A stretch of 64,000 nt of DNA from Streptomyces massasporeus (GCF_014648995.1 NZ_BMSE01000005.1:248001-312000), one strand, 5' to 3'. Positions 8,744 through 18,287 are shown, numbered from the stretch's first letter. Notes: generated by a model not told the origin, from the sequence alone. Program-made: numbers and translations.

Positions 8744-9730
8744 TCAATCACCCGAACGGGTGGTCACGGACAGCATTGTCCCGTCACTCGGCAGCATGAG
8801 CGAACCGCCGCTCAGTTCGGCCGCCATGCGCACCGAGCCGTGCAGGGGATCACCTTCGGCCGGAACCCGTTGCACCTGTGGCAGCCGCCGCTTCAGTTCC
8901 TCGTCCAGAGGGCCGAGCAACGGCTCGCCCAGCTTGAACAGGCCGCCGGTGACGGCGATGCGCGACGCGCCGCCGGAGGGGCACACGGCCGCCGCGGAGT
9001 CGGCCATGTGCCGGGCGGCCGCACGCAGGATGCCCGCCGCGACGGGGTCCTCGTCCGCGCAGGCGGCCACGCGGGGCGCGAAGGAGGCGAGCACGGCCGG
9101 CCGGTCGGGTCGGGGATACAGCGCGCCGGGCAGCCCCGCCACGGGCCCGAACACCTCCTCGGCGCAGGCCAGCAGCCCGGCAGAGCCGCCCTCACGCCCG
9201 TCGTGGGCGCGCAGCGCGGCCTCGAGACCGGTCCGCCCGATCCACGCGCCACCTCCGCAGTCGCCGAGCAGATGCCCCCAGCCGTCAGCCCGCCGCCAGC
9301 CGGTGAGGTCGGTGCCGATCGCGATCAGTCCGGTCCCGCCGGCGATCACGGCACCGGGGCGTGGCCCGAGCGCGCCCACATACGCGGTCACGGCGTCGGC
9401 GGCCAGCGCGACCCTGCGCACGCCCCACTCCCGGGCCAGGGCGCCCGGCAGTTCGGCGCGCAGCCCGTCCCCCAGCGAGGCCAGCCCGGTCGCGCCGACG
9501 ACGACGGTGGTCAGCGGCACCGCCCCCGCCTCGGCGGTCAACGCGCGCACCAAGGGGACGAGTCGCGCCATGAAGTGTTCGGGGTCGATGCCCCGCTCTC
9601 CGGTGCGGACCGGCTCACTGGATTCCCGCCGGGCGAGCGGACCGCGCTCGGCGGTCCCCACCACGGCCCGGAGCCCGGAGCCGCCGGAGTCCACGGCGAG
9701 GAACCCGGAACCCTCCGACACCCCGGTCAC
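8744..9730 (-). CDS. BadF/BadG-type ATPase, N-acetylglucosamine kinase-like
   Basis: A 328-residue sugar kinase of the ASKHA (actin/hexokinase) fold. The phosphate-1 motif is [13 protein letters not shown] near the N-terminus, and the adenosine-region glycine motif [12 protein letters not shown] is followed by [17 protein letters not shown], a signature shared with eukaryotic-type GlcNAc kinases and bacterial homologues. It should phosphorylate an aminosugar using ATP in the cytoplasm; GlcNAc is inferred. The GTG start overlaps the stop of the uracil-DNA glycosylase gene by four bases (GTGA), implying translational coupling. A dre-like operator occurs 2.3 kb away, in front of the lactonase. 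Confidence 0.8.
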   Translation of the reverse strand: MTGVSEGSGFLAVDSGGSGLRAVVGTAERGPLARRESSEPVRTGERGIDPEHFMARLVPLVRALTAEAGAVPLTTVVVGATGLASLGDGLRAELPGALAREWGVRRVALAADAVTAYVGALGPRPGAVIAGGTGLIAIGTDLTGWRRADGWGHLLGDCGGGAWIGRTGLEAALRAHDGREGGSAGLLACAEEVFGPVAGLPGALYPRPDRPAVLASFAPRVAACADEDPVAAGILRAAARHMADSAAAVCPSGGASRIAVTGGLFKLGEPLLGPLDEELKRRLPQVQRVPAEGDPLHGSVRMAAELSGGSLMLPSDGTMLSVTTRSGD

Positions 9731-10413
9731 GGCAGGCGCCAGTCCACCGGTTGGCCGCCCTGGCGGATCAGCAGGTCGTTGGCCCGGCTGAACGGACGGG
9801 AGCCGAAGAAGCCCCGGTCGGCCGACATGGGGGAGGGGTGGGCGGATTCGACGGAGGGCAGATCGCCGAGGAGCGGGCGCAGATTGCGGGCGTCACGGCC
9901 CCACAGGATGGACACCAGCGGCTTGCCGCGCCCCGCCAGGGCCCGGATCGCCTGCTCTGTGACCTCTTCCCAGCCCTTGCCGCGGTGCGCGGCGGGCTTG
10001 CGCGGGGCGGTGGTCAGGGCCCTGTTGAGCAGCAGTACGCCCTGCTGCATCCACGGCGTCAGGTCGCCGTTGGACGGCTGGGGGAGCCCCAGGTCGGCGT
10101 TCAGCTCGCGGTAGATGTTGATGAGGCTGCCCGGCAGCGGCCGCACCTCGGGCGCGACCGAGAAGGACAGCCCCACCGCGTGCCCCGGAGTCGGGTACGG
10201 GTCCTGACCGACGATCAGGACGCGTACGTCGTCGAAGGGCTGCTGGAAGGCCCGCAGGACGTTCGCCCCCGCCGGGAGGTAGGTGCGTCCGGCGGCGATC
10301 TCCGCGCGGAGGAAGTCCCCCATCGCGGCGACGCGTTCGGCCACCGGTTCCAGGGCCTTCGCCCAGCCCGCTTCGACGATCTCATGCAAGGGTCGTGGTG
10401 CCACGGGCGTCAC
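9727..10413 (-). CDS. ung: Uracil-DNA glycosylase, family 1
   Basis: Removes uracil from DNA as the first step of base excision repair. The 228-residue product has all family-1 landmarks: the water-activating D71 in [19 protein letters not shown], the LLLNRALTT motif, SILWGRDA, and the [10 protein letters not shown]-intercalation loop near residue 195. The frame stays open far upstream into the BNR gene, but the GTG at 10413 gives the normal length and the expected N-terminus. Its stop overlaps the kinase-like start by four bases. Pairing of a repair enzyme with a sugar kinase is probably an operon of convenience. Confidence 0.95.
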   Translation of the reverse strand: MTPVAPRPLHEIVEAGWAKALEPVAERVAAMGDFLRAEIAAGRTYLPAGANVLRAFQQPFDDVRVLIVGQDPYPTPGHAVGLSFSVAPEVRPLPGSLINIYRELNADLGLPQPSNGDLTPWMQQGVLLLNRALTTAPRKPAAHRGKGWEEVTEQAIRALAGRGKPLVSILWGRDARNLRPLLGDLPSVESAHPSPMSADRGFFGSRPFSRANDLLIRQGGQPVDWRLP

Positions 10414-10492
10414 CCTACTGCCGTACGGGCACCGGCGATCAACCAGTGGCCAACGCCTGTAAGCACCCTCACCCCCCTGCCCCGTCCGCGCC

Positions 10493-11581
10493 TCAGCCGA
10501 CGACCGCGGCACGCACGCACAGCACGTCCGGCAGATGCGAGGCGAGCTGCTGCCAGCTGTCGCCGTCGTCCGCCGACGCGAACACCTCGCCGTTGCGGTT
10601 GCCGAAGTACACGCCCGCCGGGTCGGCGTCGTCCGTGCACATCGCGTCGCGCAGCACCGTGCCGTAGTGGTCCTCCTGGGGCAGCCCCGCGGAGAGCGGC
10701 TCCCAGCTCTTGCCGGCATCCGCCGTCCGGTAGACGCGGCACCGGTGGTCGGCCGGGACCCGGTCGGCGTCGGCGTTGATCGGGAACACGTACGCCGTGT
10801 CGCCTCTGTGCGGATGCGCCGCCACCGCGAAGCCGAACGTGGACGGCAGGCCCTCGCCGATGTCCGTCCAGTGCGCGCCCGCGTCGTCGCTGCGGTACAC
10901 CCCCCAGTGGTTCTGCAGATACAGCCGGTCCGCGGTGGCACCGTCCCGCGTGACCTTGTGCACGCACTGGCCGAACTCGGGGTTCGGGTCGGGCAGGAAC
11001 ACCGCCGAGACACCCGAGTTGGACGGCGCCCAGCTCGCGCCGCCGTCCAGCGTGCGGAACACGCCGGCGGTCGAGACGGCGACCGTCACCGCCTTCGGGT
11101 CGCGCGCGTCGGTGAGCACGGTGTGCAGGCCCTCACCGCCACCGCCCGGCACCCACTTCGACCGCGTGGGGTGCTCCCACAGCGGCCGGACCAGCTCGAA
11201 CGTCTCCCCCCGGTCCTCCGAGCGGTACAGCGCGGCCGGTTCGGTGCCCGCGTACACCACGTCCGGCTCGGCGGCGGCCGGGTGCAGCTGCCACACCCGC
11301 TCCAAGGACGCCCCGGTGTCCTTGGGGAACTTGACCGCCGGGCGGGCGGGTTCGGTCCAGGTCCGGCCGAGATCGTCGGAGTGGAACACCGACGGGCCCC
11401 AGTGCGCGCTGTCGCCGCCCGCCAGCAGCCGCGGGGTGCCGGTCCGGGTGTCGATGGCGACCGAGTACACGGCCTGCGCGTTGAAGTAGGGGCTCTCGTC
11501 GAACTCCCAGGCGCCACCACCTCGCCGGCGCCCGATGAACAGGCCTTTGCGCGTGCCCACGGCGAGCAGTACCTCGGTCAT
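10493..11581 (-). CDS. BNR/sialidase-type beta-propeller protein (exo-alpha-sialidase-like)
   Basis: A 362-residue protein with repeated BNR-type Asp-box motifs: [39 protein letters not shown] and SADDGDSW. These mark a sialidase/VPS10-type beta-propeller. No secretion signal is visible and I cannot see a sialidase arginine triad, so it is safer to call it a propeller of unknown function than a sialidase. The ATG at 11581 follows GAGGTGAT and removes an unlikely 23-residue extension. It lies 79 bp upstream of ung on the same strand. Confidence 0.75.
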   Translation of the reverse strand: MTEVLLAVGTRKGLFIGRRRGGGAWEFDESPYFNAQAVYSVAIDTRTGTPRLLAGGDSAHWGPSVFHSDDLGRTWTEPARPAVKFPKDTGASLERVWQLHPAAAEPDVVYAGTEPAALYRSEDRGETFELVRPLWEHPTRSKWVPGGGGEGLHTVLTDARDPKAVTVAVSTAGVFRTLDGGASWAPSNSGVSAVFLPDPNPEFGQCVHKVTRDGATADRLYLQNHWGVYRSDDAGAHWTDIGEGLPSTFGFAVAAHPHRGDTAYVFPINADADRVPADHRCRVYRTADAGKSWEPLSAGLPQEDHYGTVLRDAMCTDDADPAGVYFGNRNGEVFASADDGDSWQQLASHLPDVLCVRAAVVG

Positions 11582-11851
11582 GCCGATCACCTCCGCGGCG
11601 TCGTCCTTGACGCCTTCGTCCCGAACACCGGCCAGTCTGCACCCGACCACTGACAGTCACCTCCGGAAAGAGTTCCGGCGCAGGTCAGCGGGGGTGTCGA
11701 CGCTGTGGGCGCAGCCTCCCGCAGACCGCCCCCGCAGGGCACCGGCCCGTGGGGACCGTCACGTCGGGTAGGTGCACTGAGCATCCAGGCGCCGCCGTCC
11801 GTATGGGGAGAGCGGCGGGATGGTCGTGGGCTCGTGAGGAGGAGGCCTTCG

Positions 11852-12436
11852 ATGGCGTTACGTGGTCCGAGGGTGTGGCTGTGGCGCTGGCGGCGCAATC
11901 CGCTCAAGCGCCGCGCCGACAGGGTGGAGGCCTGGGTCGTCCTGGGCGTGTGGCTGCTCACCCTCTTCGTCGGGGTGCTGGCCGGGACGGCGGTGAGCCG
12001 CTCCGTGGAGGACGGGCTGGCCCGGGAACGGGCCGAATGGCGCCCGCTCGTGGCGCGGCTCGCCGAGCGCGCTCCCGGGACGGCCTCCGAGAACGGCCAC
12101 GTGTCCCGGGCCGAGCAGGTGTGGGCCACGGCCCGGTGGACCGCCGCGGACGGCGCCGAGCACTCCGGCCAGCTGCGGGTCCCGGCGGGCAGCGCCGCCG
12201 GCGCCCCGGTCACCGTGTGGACGGACCCCGAAGGCCGCCAGGTCACCCGGCCCGTCACCGAGCCCCAGGCCCGCGTACGGGCCTCCCTGATCGGGGGCGT
12301 GTCGGGCCTGTGCGCCGCGGTCGTCCCGCTGGGCGCCGGCCGAGGCCTCCGCCGCCGCCTGGAGCGCCGCCGCATCGACCAGTGGGACGCGGAGTGGTCC
12401 CGATTCGGCCCGATGTGGGGGCGTACGGCAGGGTGA
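11852..12436 (+). CDS. Rv1733c-like small membrane protein
   Basis: A 194-residue protein with two transmembrane helices: one at about residues 28-50 (WVVLGVWLLTLFVGVLAG) and one near residues 150-172. They flank an extracytoplasmic loop of about 100 residues. The layout and the arginine-rich N-terminus (WRWRRNPLKRRADRVE) match the Rv1733c-type membrane protein family common in Actinobacteria, function unknown. ATG at 11852 follows GAGGAGGAGG, which decides the start over an upstream-open frame. Upstream (11663-11678) is a short CCGGAA...TTCCGG inverted repeat of unknown role. It converges with the HEAT protein, three bases apart. Confidence 0.75.
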   Translation: MALRGPRVWLWRWRRNPLKRRADRVEAWVVLGVWLLTLFVGVLAGTAVSRSVEDGLARERAEWRPLVARLAERAPGTASENGHVSRAEQVWATARWTAADGAEHSGQLRVPAGSAAGAPVTVWTDPEGRQVTRPVTEPQARVRASLIGGVSGLCAAVVPLGAGRGLRRRLERRRIDQWDAEWSRFGPMWGRTAG

Positions 12437-12439
12437 GGC

Positions 12440-14503
12440 CTACGGGTGCCCCTGCCCGGCCAGCGCCTCCCGGCACATCCGCAGCAACGCCAGGTCCTCG
12501 CCTATGCGGTGGCCGCCGGAGTCGCTGCGATGCCGCCGGGGGGCGGCGAGCTCCGCCCGGAGCACGTCGTGCAGGGGTGCTCCCGCGGGCCCCAGCGCCG
12601 AGACGCACTCCGCGATCGTTGTGCGCGTGCGCGGGTGTTCCACCCATGCGGAGCGCAGGACAGGGAGGAACCCCTCCGGTTCCCCGGCCGTGCGCCACAC
12701 TGCGCACACGGCCGTGGCCCGCGCCCACGCGTCGCCGGAGGCGGCCATCTCGCGCAGCCCGGGCAGGGCCGGACGCGCCGCCGCGCCCAACCGCCCCAGT
12801 ACGGCCGCGGCATGGGGTCGCTGGCCGCTCCCGGTGTCCGACAACTCCCGCAGCAGTACGGGCAGCACGGCGTCGGCGTCGCCCGTGACCGACCACAGCG
12901 CGTCGGCCGCCGCGACCGCGTTGTCGGTGCCCAGCAGCCCGCGCAGCTCCGGTATCGCCTCGCGCGCCGCGCCACCGAGCACGCCGAGGGCACGGACCGC
13001 CGCCGCGGTGACGGCGTCGCGCTGCCGCGCACCGTCCGGCATGCCCCGCAGCAGACGCAGCACCGCGGGCATGGACTCGACGTCGCCCAGCGCGGCGAGA
13101 GCCGACAGCAGGGGAACGGCCCGCTCGCGGACATCGGACGCGTCGAGCGGCACGCGGGCGAGCCGTCGCCGCAGCGCCGGGGCGAGCGGAACGGCCGCGC
13201 CGCCCAAGTGAGGTATCACCAGACCCAGATCGTTCGGGACGACCGGGCCGGCCAGCACCTCCGACAGCACCGGCACGGCCCGCGCGTCCCCGGCCCCGGC
13301 CAGTGCCCTGAGCGGACCGCCCAGGGCCGGCGCACCCCGCTCCGCGTGCCGTATCCGGAGCTCGGGACGGTACGTCACCAGCGCGTGGAGGGGGTCGGCG
13401 GCGGGCGCGGCCAGCGCGAGGAGCTCCACCAGGACGGCGACCGCAGCGTCGTGCAACCGGCCCTCCTTCGCGCCCAGTTGGTTGCCGATGAGGACGACCG
13501 GCTCCGCGTGGCCGGTACGCCACTCACGGATCAGCCCGGCCGACATCCACACACCGTTGCACCGGTCGAGGGGATCCGGGCTGGTCAACTGCCCGCACAA
13601 CAGGGCGACCCGGTCGGGCACCCGGCTGCCGAGCGCCGAGTGCAGGGTCCGCAGCAGCCGGGCCCCCTCCTCGTCCGAGGGGCGCAGCCGCCGCAGCCGG
13701 CCGGCGAGCGTGTCCGGGCCGGAACCCTCGTACGGGTGCCCCGCCCGCCCTCGCTGCTCGGATCTGTCCCTGAGCAGGCGGACGACGGTCGGTACGAGAT
13801 CGGCGGGGAGCCGGTCCTCGGCACACCCCGCGAGCTGCCCGAGTGCGGCGAGCCTCAGGCCGGGGCCGTGAGGGGGCCCGCTCAGCTCGGTCAGCAGGCG
13901 CACCGCCTCGGCGGTGTGGGCGGCATCGGCCGGGCGGTACCGCCGCGCGAACAGGCCGAGGCTCTCCGCCAGGGCGAGCAGCACCCGGTCGTCCCGCTCC
14001 ACGGTGATCCGCTCCCGCACCAGGGCGAGCACGCGCGCCGGCCGGCCGAGGAACCGCACCAGCGCCCCGGCGGCTGCCCGGCGCACGCCGGGGTCCGCGT
14101 CCCCCGCGAGCCGTTCGAAGACGTCGGCACGCGCTCGCAGGGCGTCCCGGGCGCTCGCCGCGGGACCATCGGGGGCATCGTCGATGTCACCGATGCTGAC
14201 GAGGAGCTCCACCACCTCCGCCCGGTCCCGCACCTCCTCACGGCCGACGAGCGCGAGGAGAAACGGAACACAGGCGAGTGTCGAGTCGTAGACCCCGCCC
14301 TGGTGGTGCACCGCGCCGTACATCCCGTCGAGCGCGGTCTGTCGCTCGGCCGGGTCGGCGGAGGCCAGTCCCCGCAGTAGTCCGGGCACGTCCTCCGCGC
14401 TGCCGTACGCATGGCGCAGCGAGGCCCAGTCGACCTCGTCGATCCCCCTGAACACGGTGTCCTCCCCCAGGCGAACTGCCAACTGACGGGGAGTCTGCAC
14501 CAC
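12440..14503 (-). CDS. HEAT-repeat protein
   Basis: A 687-residue, leucine- and alanine-rich all-alpha protein with repeated HEAT/PBS-lyase-like units through its whole length, for example DADPGVRRAAAGALVRFLG and DNAVAAADALWSVTGDADAV. There is no signal peptide or membrane helix, so it should be a cytoplasmic scaffold for protein-protein contacts. The N-terminal part (VDWASLRHAYGSAEDVPGLL) resembles Streptomyces HEAT proteins of unknown role. GTG at 14503 is used; no strong ribosome site is seen, so the start is uncertain by a few residues. No neighbour suggests a partner. Confidence 0.78.
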   Translation of the reverse strand: MVQTPRQLAVRLGEDTVFRGIDEVDWASLRHAYGSAEDVPGLLRGLASADPAERQTALDGMYGAVHHQGGVYDSTLACVPFLLALVGREEVRDRAEVVELLVSIGDIDDAPDGPAASARDALRARADVFERLAGDADPGVRRAAAGALVRFLGRPARVLALVRERITVERDDRVLLALAESLGLFARRYRPADAAHTAEAVRLLTELSGPPHGPGLRLAALGQLAGCAEDRLPADLVPTVVRLLRDRSEQRGRAGHPYEGSGPDTLAGRLRRLRPSDEEGARLLRTLHSALGSRVPDRVALLCGQLTSPDPLDRCNGVWMSAGLIREWRTGHAEPVVLIGNQLGAKEGRLHDAAVAVLVELLALAAPAADPLHALVTYRPELRIRHAERGAPALGGPLRALAGAGDARAVPVLSEVLAGPVVPNDLGLVIPHLGGAAVPLAPALRRRLARVPLDASDVRERAVPLLSALAALGDVESMPAVLRLLRGMPDGARQRDAVTAAAVRALGVLGGAAREAIPELRGLLGTDNAVAAADALWSVTGDADAVLPVLLRELSDTGSGQRPHAAAVLGRLGAAARPALPGLREMAASGDAWARATAVCAVWRTAGEPEGFLPVLRSAWVEHPRTRTTIAECVSALGPAGAPLHDVLRAELAAPRRHRSDSGGHRIGEDLALLRMCREALAGQGHP

Positions 14504-14651
14504 GGCACTGACAACGAAGCGGAATCGGGCGATGACTGTGCGCGAACTGTACGCACGATGGCTTGAGTTCGAGTCGGCCCCGCCCCGGCGCGCCGACCCC
14601 GCCGACCACCCGGGGCCCGCGAGGCCGCCCGGCGTCAGCCCGCCCCGCGCC

Positions 14652-16322
14652 TCAGCCCTCGCCGCCGGGCAACGCCCGCTCCACGATCGCGTCCAGGCCC
14701 GCCGACTCCGGCAGCGTCCCGAATGCGTGCCCCCAGTCGCCCCCGAGCCGCGTCGCGCAGAACGCGTCGGCGACCGCCGGCGGGGCGTGCCGCACGAGGA
14801 GGGAGCCCTGGAGGGCCAGCGCCATCTGCTCCACGAGACGCCGTGCCGTCGTGGGAGACGCCGCGGACAGCCCCGTCCTGAGCCGCGTCACGGCCGCGTC
14901 CAGCCGGGCGTCCGCGCCCCGGGCGAGGGCGAGCTCCCCGAACAGGGCCTCGGCGGTGCCCGGTTCACGGCTCAGCGCCCGCAGCACGTCGAGGGCGTTG
15001 ACGTTCCCCGAGCCCTCCCAGATCGACAGCAGGGGTGCCTCCCGGTAGTGCCGGGGCATGCCCGAGTCCTCGACGTAGCCGTTGCCGCCGAGGCACTCCA
15101 GGGCCTCCGCGGTGAAGGCCGGGCCCCGCTTGGTCACCCAGTACTTGCCGACGGCGGTGGCGATCCGGCGGAACGCCGCCTCACCCTCGTCCCCGCGGAT
15201 CGCCCGGTCGGCCGCCCCCGCCAGCCGCAGGGTGATCGTCGTGGCGGCCTCCGACTCCAGCGCCAGATCGGCGAGAACGTTGCGCATCAGCGGCTGGTCC
15301 ACGAGCCGTGCGCCGAACGCGCTGCGGTGGCGCGCATGGTGCGCGGCCTCGACGAGCGACTTGCGCATCAGCGCGGCCGACATCATCACGCAGTCCAGCC
15401 GCGTGCAGTTGACCATCTCGATGATGGTCTTCACGCCCTGGCCCTCCGCCCCGACCAGCCAGGCCACCGTCCCGTCGAACTCGGGCTCGGAGGAGGCGTT
15501 GGACCGGTTGCCCAGCTTGTCCTTCAACCGCTGGATGCGGAACATGTTGCGGGTCCCGTCGGGCAGCACCCGCGGTACCAGGAAACACGACAGCCCGCCC
15601 GGTGCCTGCGCCAGCACCAGGAACACGTCGCACATCGGCGCCGAGGTGAACCACTTGTGCCCGCGCAGCGTGTACACCCCGGGCTCGGCCGTGGGTGTGG
15701 CCGCCGTGGTGTTCGTGCGGACGTCGGAACCGCCCTGCTTCTCGGTCATCCCCATGCCCGCCAGCAGCCCGCGCTTCTCCGTGGGCTCCCGGAGGACGGG
15801 GTCGTACTCCCGGCTCGTCAGCAGCGGTTCGTAGAGCTTCGCCAGCTCCGGCTGCCTGCGCAGCGCCGGAACGGCCGCGTAGGTCATCGACGTCGGACAG
15901 CCGTGCCCGGCCTCGGTGTGCCCCCACACCAGTCCGCCCGCACTGCGCACGACATGGGCGCCGGGCCGGTCGTCCGCCCAGGGCGAGGCGGCCAGGCCCT
16001 CCCCGATCGCCGTGCGCATCAGGTGGTGCCAGCTGGGGTGGAACTCGACCTCGTCGACGCGGTTGCCGTACCGGTCGTGCGTCCGCAGTTCCGGCTCGTG
16101 CCGGTTGGCCAGGTCGGCCCACTCCTGCGCCTGGGCGCTGCCGGCCTGCCGGCCGAGCCGCCGCAGGTCCTCCTCGGCCCACCCGGCGCCCTCCCGCCGC
16201 AGCCCCTCCAGCAGGGCCGTGTCGTCGGAGGCGTCGTAGGGGGTGAGGGGCGGGGCCTGGTTGGTGACGTCGTGCGTTCCGGCACCGCCGTGCGCCCGCT
16301 GTTCGTCCAGTGTCGAGACCAT
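14652..16322 (-). CDS. Acyl-CoA dehydrogenase, AidB-like
   Basis: A 556-residue flavoprotein of the acyl-CoA dehydrogenase superfamily. AidB-type features are a long N-terminal extension with TPYDASDDTALLEGL, the FAD-binding GLLAGMGMTEKQGGSDVRTN segment and the C-terminal ECLGGNGYVEDSGMPRHYRE motif. E. coli AidB binds DNA and is part of the adaptive response, but most actinobacterial relatives are probably acyl-CoA oxidising enzymes. The frame is open far upstream, but the ATG at 16322 is the last start before the divergent PaaX gene. The shared 75-bp gap contains an inverted repeat (16331-16378), so PaaX control is likely. Confidence 0.88.
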   Translation of the reverse strand: MVSTLDEQRAHGGAGTHDVTNQAPPLTPYDASDDTALLEGLRREGAGWAEEDLRRLGRQAGSAQAQEWADLANRHEPELRTHDRYGNRVDEVEFHPSWHHLMRTAIGEGLAASPWADDRPGAHVVRSAGGLVWGHTEAGHGCPTSMTYAAVPALRRQPELAKLYEPLLTSREYDPVLREPTEKRGLLAGMGMTEKQGGSDVRTNTTAATPTAEPGVYTLRGHKWFTSAPMCDVFLVLAQAPGGLSCFLVPRVLPDGTRNMFRIQRLKDKLGNRSNASSEPEFDGTVAWLVGAEGQGVKTIIEMVNCTRLDCVMMSAALMRKSLVEAAHHARHRSAFGARLVDQPLMRNVLADLALESEAATTITLRLAGAADRAIRGDEGEAAFRRIATAVGKYWVTKRGPAFTAEALECLGGNGYVEDSGMPRHYREAPLLSIWEGSGNVNALDVLRALSREPGTAEALFGELALARGADARLDAAVTRLRTGLSAASPTTARRLVEQMALALQGSLLVRHAPPAVADAFCATRLGGDWGHAFGTLPESAGLDAIVERALPGGEG

Positions 16323-16330
16323 GCCGTGAG

Positions 16331-16378
16331 TGTTGCACTGTGACTGCGACCGCAGCAATCCTGCAACATTGAATTCCG
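16331..16378. promoter_or_regulatory. Inverted repeat in the divergent ACAD/PaaX promoter region
   Basis: TGTTGCA (16331-16337) and TGCAACA (16372-16378) are perfect 7-base arms 34 bases apart. A TACAGT -10-like hexamer at 16384-16389 lies 8 bases before the PaaX ATG, pointing to a leaderless paaX-type transcript. The arms are well placed for autoregulation. Confidence 0.45.
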
Positions 16379-16397
16379 CCGCGTACAGTACGTGACC

Positions 16398-17156
16398 ATG
16401 CCGATGAACGTCCCGGCGCGGTCCGGCGCGCTCGACCTGCGTCCGCTGTCCGCGCGGTCGGTCGTGCTGAGCCTGCTCCTCGGCACGCATCCCCCCGAGC
16501 TGCCGGTCAGGGAACTGGTGCGGCTCGTGGAGGGCTTCGACGTCGGCGGCTCGACCCTGCGGGCCGCGCTCAGCAGGATGGTGACCGCGGGGGACCTGCG
16601 GCGCACGGACGGCGGCTACCGCCTCAGCGACCGGCTGCTGGAGCGCCAGCGCCGCCAGGACGACGCCGTGCACCCGCGCACGCGCGCGTGGGACGGCGAC
16701 TGGGAGATGGTCGTGGTCACCGCGACGGGACGCGGCCCCGCCGAACGGGCCGACCTGCGCACCCGGCTGAGCGCCCTCCGGCTCGCCGAACTCCGCGAGG
16801 GCGTCTGGCTCCGCCCCGCCAACCTGACCCGCGCCCTGCCCGGTGACCTGGAGCGGGTGGTCCAGCGCTACACCGCCCGCCCCGACGGGCCCCCGGGCGC
16901 ATTGGCCGAAACGCTGTGGCCGCTGGACGCCTGGTCCGCCACGGCCCGGGCCCTGCTCGACCACATCGCCGGCGCTCCCCGCCCGGCCGACCGCCTGACC
17001 GCCTTCGCCGCCGTCGTACGGCATCTGCTCGCCGACCCCGTCCTGCCGCCCGGACTCCTGCCCGCCGACTGGCCCGGCGCCGGACTGCGCGCCGCCTACA
17101 CCGACTACCAGCGGGAGCTGGTCGGGGAGGTGCGCGCACGGGTGCGCGGCACCTGA
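16398..17156 (+). CDS. PaaX-family transcriptional regulator
   Basis: A 252-residue regulator of the PaaX type, which in other bacteria represses phenylacetate degradation and binds an acyl-CoA effector. An N-terminal winged helix is present (SARSVVLSLLLGTHP... LRAALSRMVTAGDL), then the PaaX core (RTRAWDGDWEMVVV) and the C-terminal PaaX_C region ending with the acidic DYQRELVGEVRARV. Starts are possible at GTG 16392 or ATG 16398; I chose the ATG because a -10-like hexamer lies just upstream. No paa catabolic genes are nearby. The divergent acyl-CoA dehydrogenase is the probable target, its acyl-CoA substrate being a natural inducer. Confidence 0.85.
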   Translation: MPMNVPARSGALDLRPLSARSVVLSLLLGTHPPELPVRELVRLVEGFDVGGSTLRAALSRMVTAGDLRRTDGGYRLSDRLLERQRRQDDAVHPRTRAWDGDWEMVVVTATGRGPAERADLRTRLSALRLAELREGVWLRPANLTRALPGDLERVVQRYTARPDGPPGALAETLWPLDAWSATARALLDHIAGAPRPADRLTAFAAVVRHLLADPVLPPGLLPADWPGAGLRAAYTDYQRELVGEVRARVRGT

Positions 17157-17162
17157 CGCGGA

Positions 17163-17202
17163 CGGCCGTGCGCAGCGCCCGCAGAGACGCTCCGCACGGC
17201 CG
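17163..17202. terminator. Terminator-like hairpin between converging PaaX and pectate lyase genes
   Basis: Arms CGGCCGTGCG (17163-17172) and CGCACGGCCG (17193-17202) form a perfect 10-bp stem with a 20-base loop, in the 83-bp gap between converging genes. Confidence 0.65.
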
Positions 17203-17239
17203 CCTTCACCGTGGGGGGAGGATGATGACCTGCCCGGGA

Positions 17240-18028
17240 CTACCTGTAGGTGACGTCCGAGGTGGAGTAGAGGCAGTTCTTGCTGTCGGGTCCGGAGCCG
17301 ACGGCCGTGTTGTTGTTGTACTTCTGGCAGGGCACGACCTTGCGGCCGGAGTCGTTGCGGATCGTGATGTTCCGCAGCGTCGCCACGTCGTTGCGGTTGA
17401 CGTTGATGCCGACGAGCCGCGCGGTGGAGCCGGTGCCGGTCACGTCGACGGTGTTGAGGTTGACCTTGCGGGTGTACTGCGTGGAGCAGTCCCCGCACGA
17501 GCGGTACAGCGTCTTGAACTCCTGCACCGCGAAGTTGGAGATGGTCAGCGTGCCGCCGCCGTTGTGCTGGAAGACCTTGTCCGCGGCCTTCTTCGCTCCG
17601 CCGCCGATCACCTGGTAGGTCGCGCCGTTGCCGCCGCGGAAGGTGGCGGCGTCCTCGCCGACGTCCTCCCACCAGACGTTCTGCAGCGTGCAGCTGCCCT
17701 CGCAGTGGATGCCGTCGGCCGCGGGGGCGCCGAGGATGACGTTCTTCAGTACGGCGCCGTCCGCGAGCTTGAAGATCGGGTCCTGACCCTCCTCCTGGCC
17801 GTCACCGGCCAGGTCTCCGGTGCCGTAGTACCGCTTCATCCCGTAGTCCTTGGTGCCGGACACGGAGATGGTGGAGGAGGTGCCCTGGCTGCCGTTGGGG
17901 GTCGGCCAGGTCGCGGCGCTCGCGGTGGGCGCGTTGGTAGTCATGATCATGCCAACCGAAAGGCCGAGGGTGGCCAGTGCGCCGGTCAGTGCGCGCCTGC
18001 GGGCGCGCGGGCGTGTCGCAGAAGTCAT
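17240..18028 (-). CDS. Secreted pectate lyase, PL3 family
   Basis: A 262-residue extracellular enzyme that cleaves polygalacturonate by beta-elimination and needs calcium. A Sec/TAT-type signal peptide (about residues 1-39, RARRRALTGAL... PTASAA) precedes a right-handed beta-helix of PL3 type. The hallmark ADGIHCEGSCTLQNVWWEDV and EDAATFRG strings, the DKVFQHNGGGTLTISNF turn, and paired cysteines in SCGDCS are all present. The size is normal for PL3. It is divergent from a CE1 esterase with a cellulose-binding module, so the locus looks dedicated to plant cell wall breakdown. Palindromes in the shared 347-bp gap probably control both. Confidence 0.92.
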   Translation of the reverse strand: MTSATRPRARRRALTGALATLGLSVGMIMTTNAPTASAATWPTPNGSQGTSSTISVSGTKDYGMKRYYGTGDLAGDGQEEGQDPIFKLADGAVLKNVILGAPAADGIHCEGSCTLQNVWWEDVGEDAATFRGGNGATYQVIGGGAKKAADKVFQHNGGGTLTISNFAVQEFKTLYRSCGDCSTQYTRKVNLNTVDVTGTGSTARLVGINVNRNDVATLRNITIRNDSGRKVVPCQKYNNNTAVGSGPDSKNCLYSTSDVTYR

Positions 18029-18130
18029 GTCCCGATTCCTTCTGTCGTGGGGGTGGAGGCGCTTCGGGCTCCCGCGGAGCCCGAGCGTCCCGTCGGGGGG
18101 CGTGCCTTCATCGAGCTGGGGTCATGTGAG

Positions 18131-18143
18131 TGAACATCGTTCA
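18131..18143. promoter_or_regulatory. Palindrome TGAACATCGTTCA upstream of pectate lyase
   Basis: TGAAC (18131-18135) and GTTCA (18139-18143) are perfect arms around ATC, 103 bp upstream of the lyase start. A related TTGAACGGAACG occurs at 18201-18212. This is the sort of site bound by GntR or IclR regulators; the regulator is unknown. Confidence 0.45.
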
Positions 18144-18162
18144 GCCTGCCGTCCGATACGAG

Positions 18163-18174
18163 CCCCTATAGGGG
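18163..18174. promoter_or_regulatory. Perfect 12-bp palindrome CCCCTATAGGGG
   Basis: This lies in the middle of the 347-bp divergent gap (18029-18375) between pectate lyase and CE1 esterase. It could be an operator or overlap a -10 (CTATAG). No known Streptomyces operator matches it to my knowledge. Confidence 0.4.
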
Positions 18175-18219
18175 TCCGTTCGTGTCAGCGGGTCACACTG
18201 TTGAACGGAACGTAGGGGG

Positions 18220-18230
18220 CAAGCGCTTTC
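18220..18230. promoter_or_regulatory. LacI-type half-palindrome around AAGCGCTT
   Basis: CAAGCGCTTTC contains the 8-base palindrome AAGCGCTT (18221-18228), typical of the centre of LacI-family operators. It is 60 bp from the CebR-like box. Confidence 0.35.
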
Positions 18231-18287
18231 TAGTCAACGGCTCGCGCAGAACACATTCGGCCGCTCCTGGTCAGGGTGATGTCGGCG

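Noticed and set aside
16323-17672. N-terminal extension of the acyl-CoA dehydrogenase by 450 residues
   Set aside because: It crosses the whole divergent PaaX gene in antisense and has no protein-like sequence.
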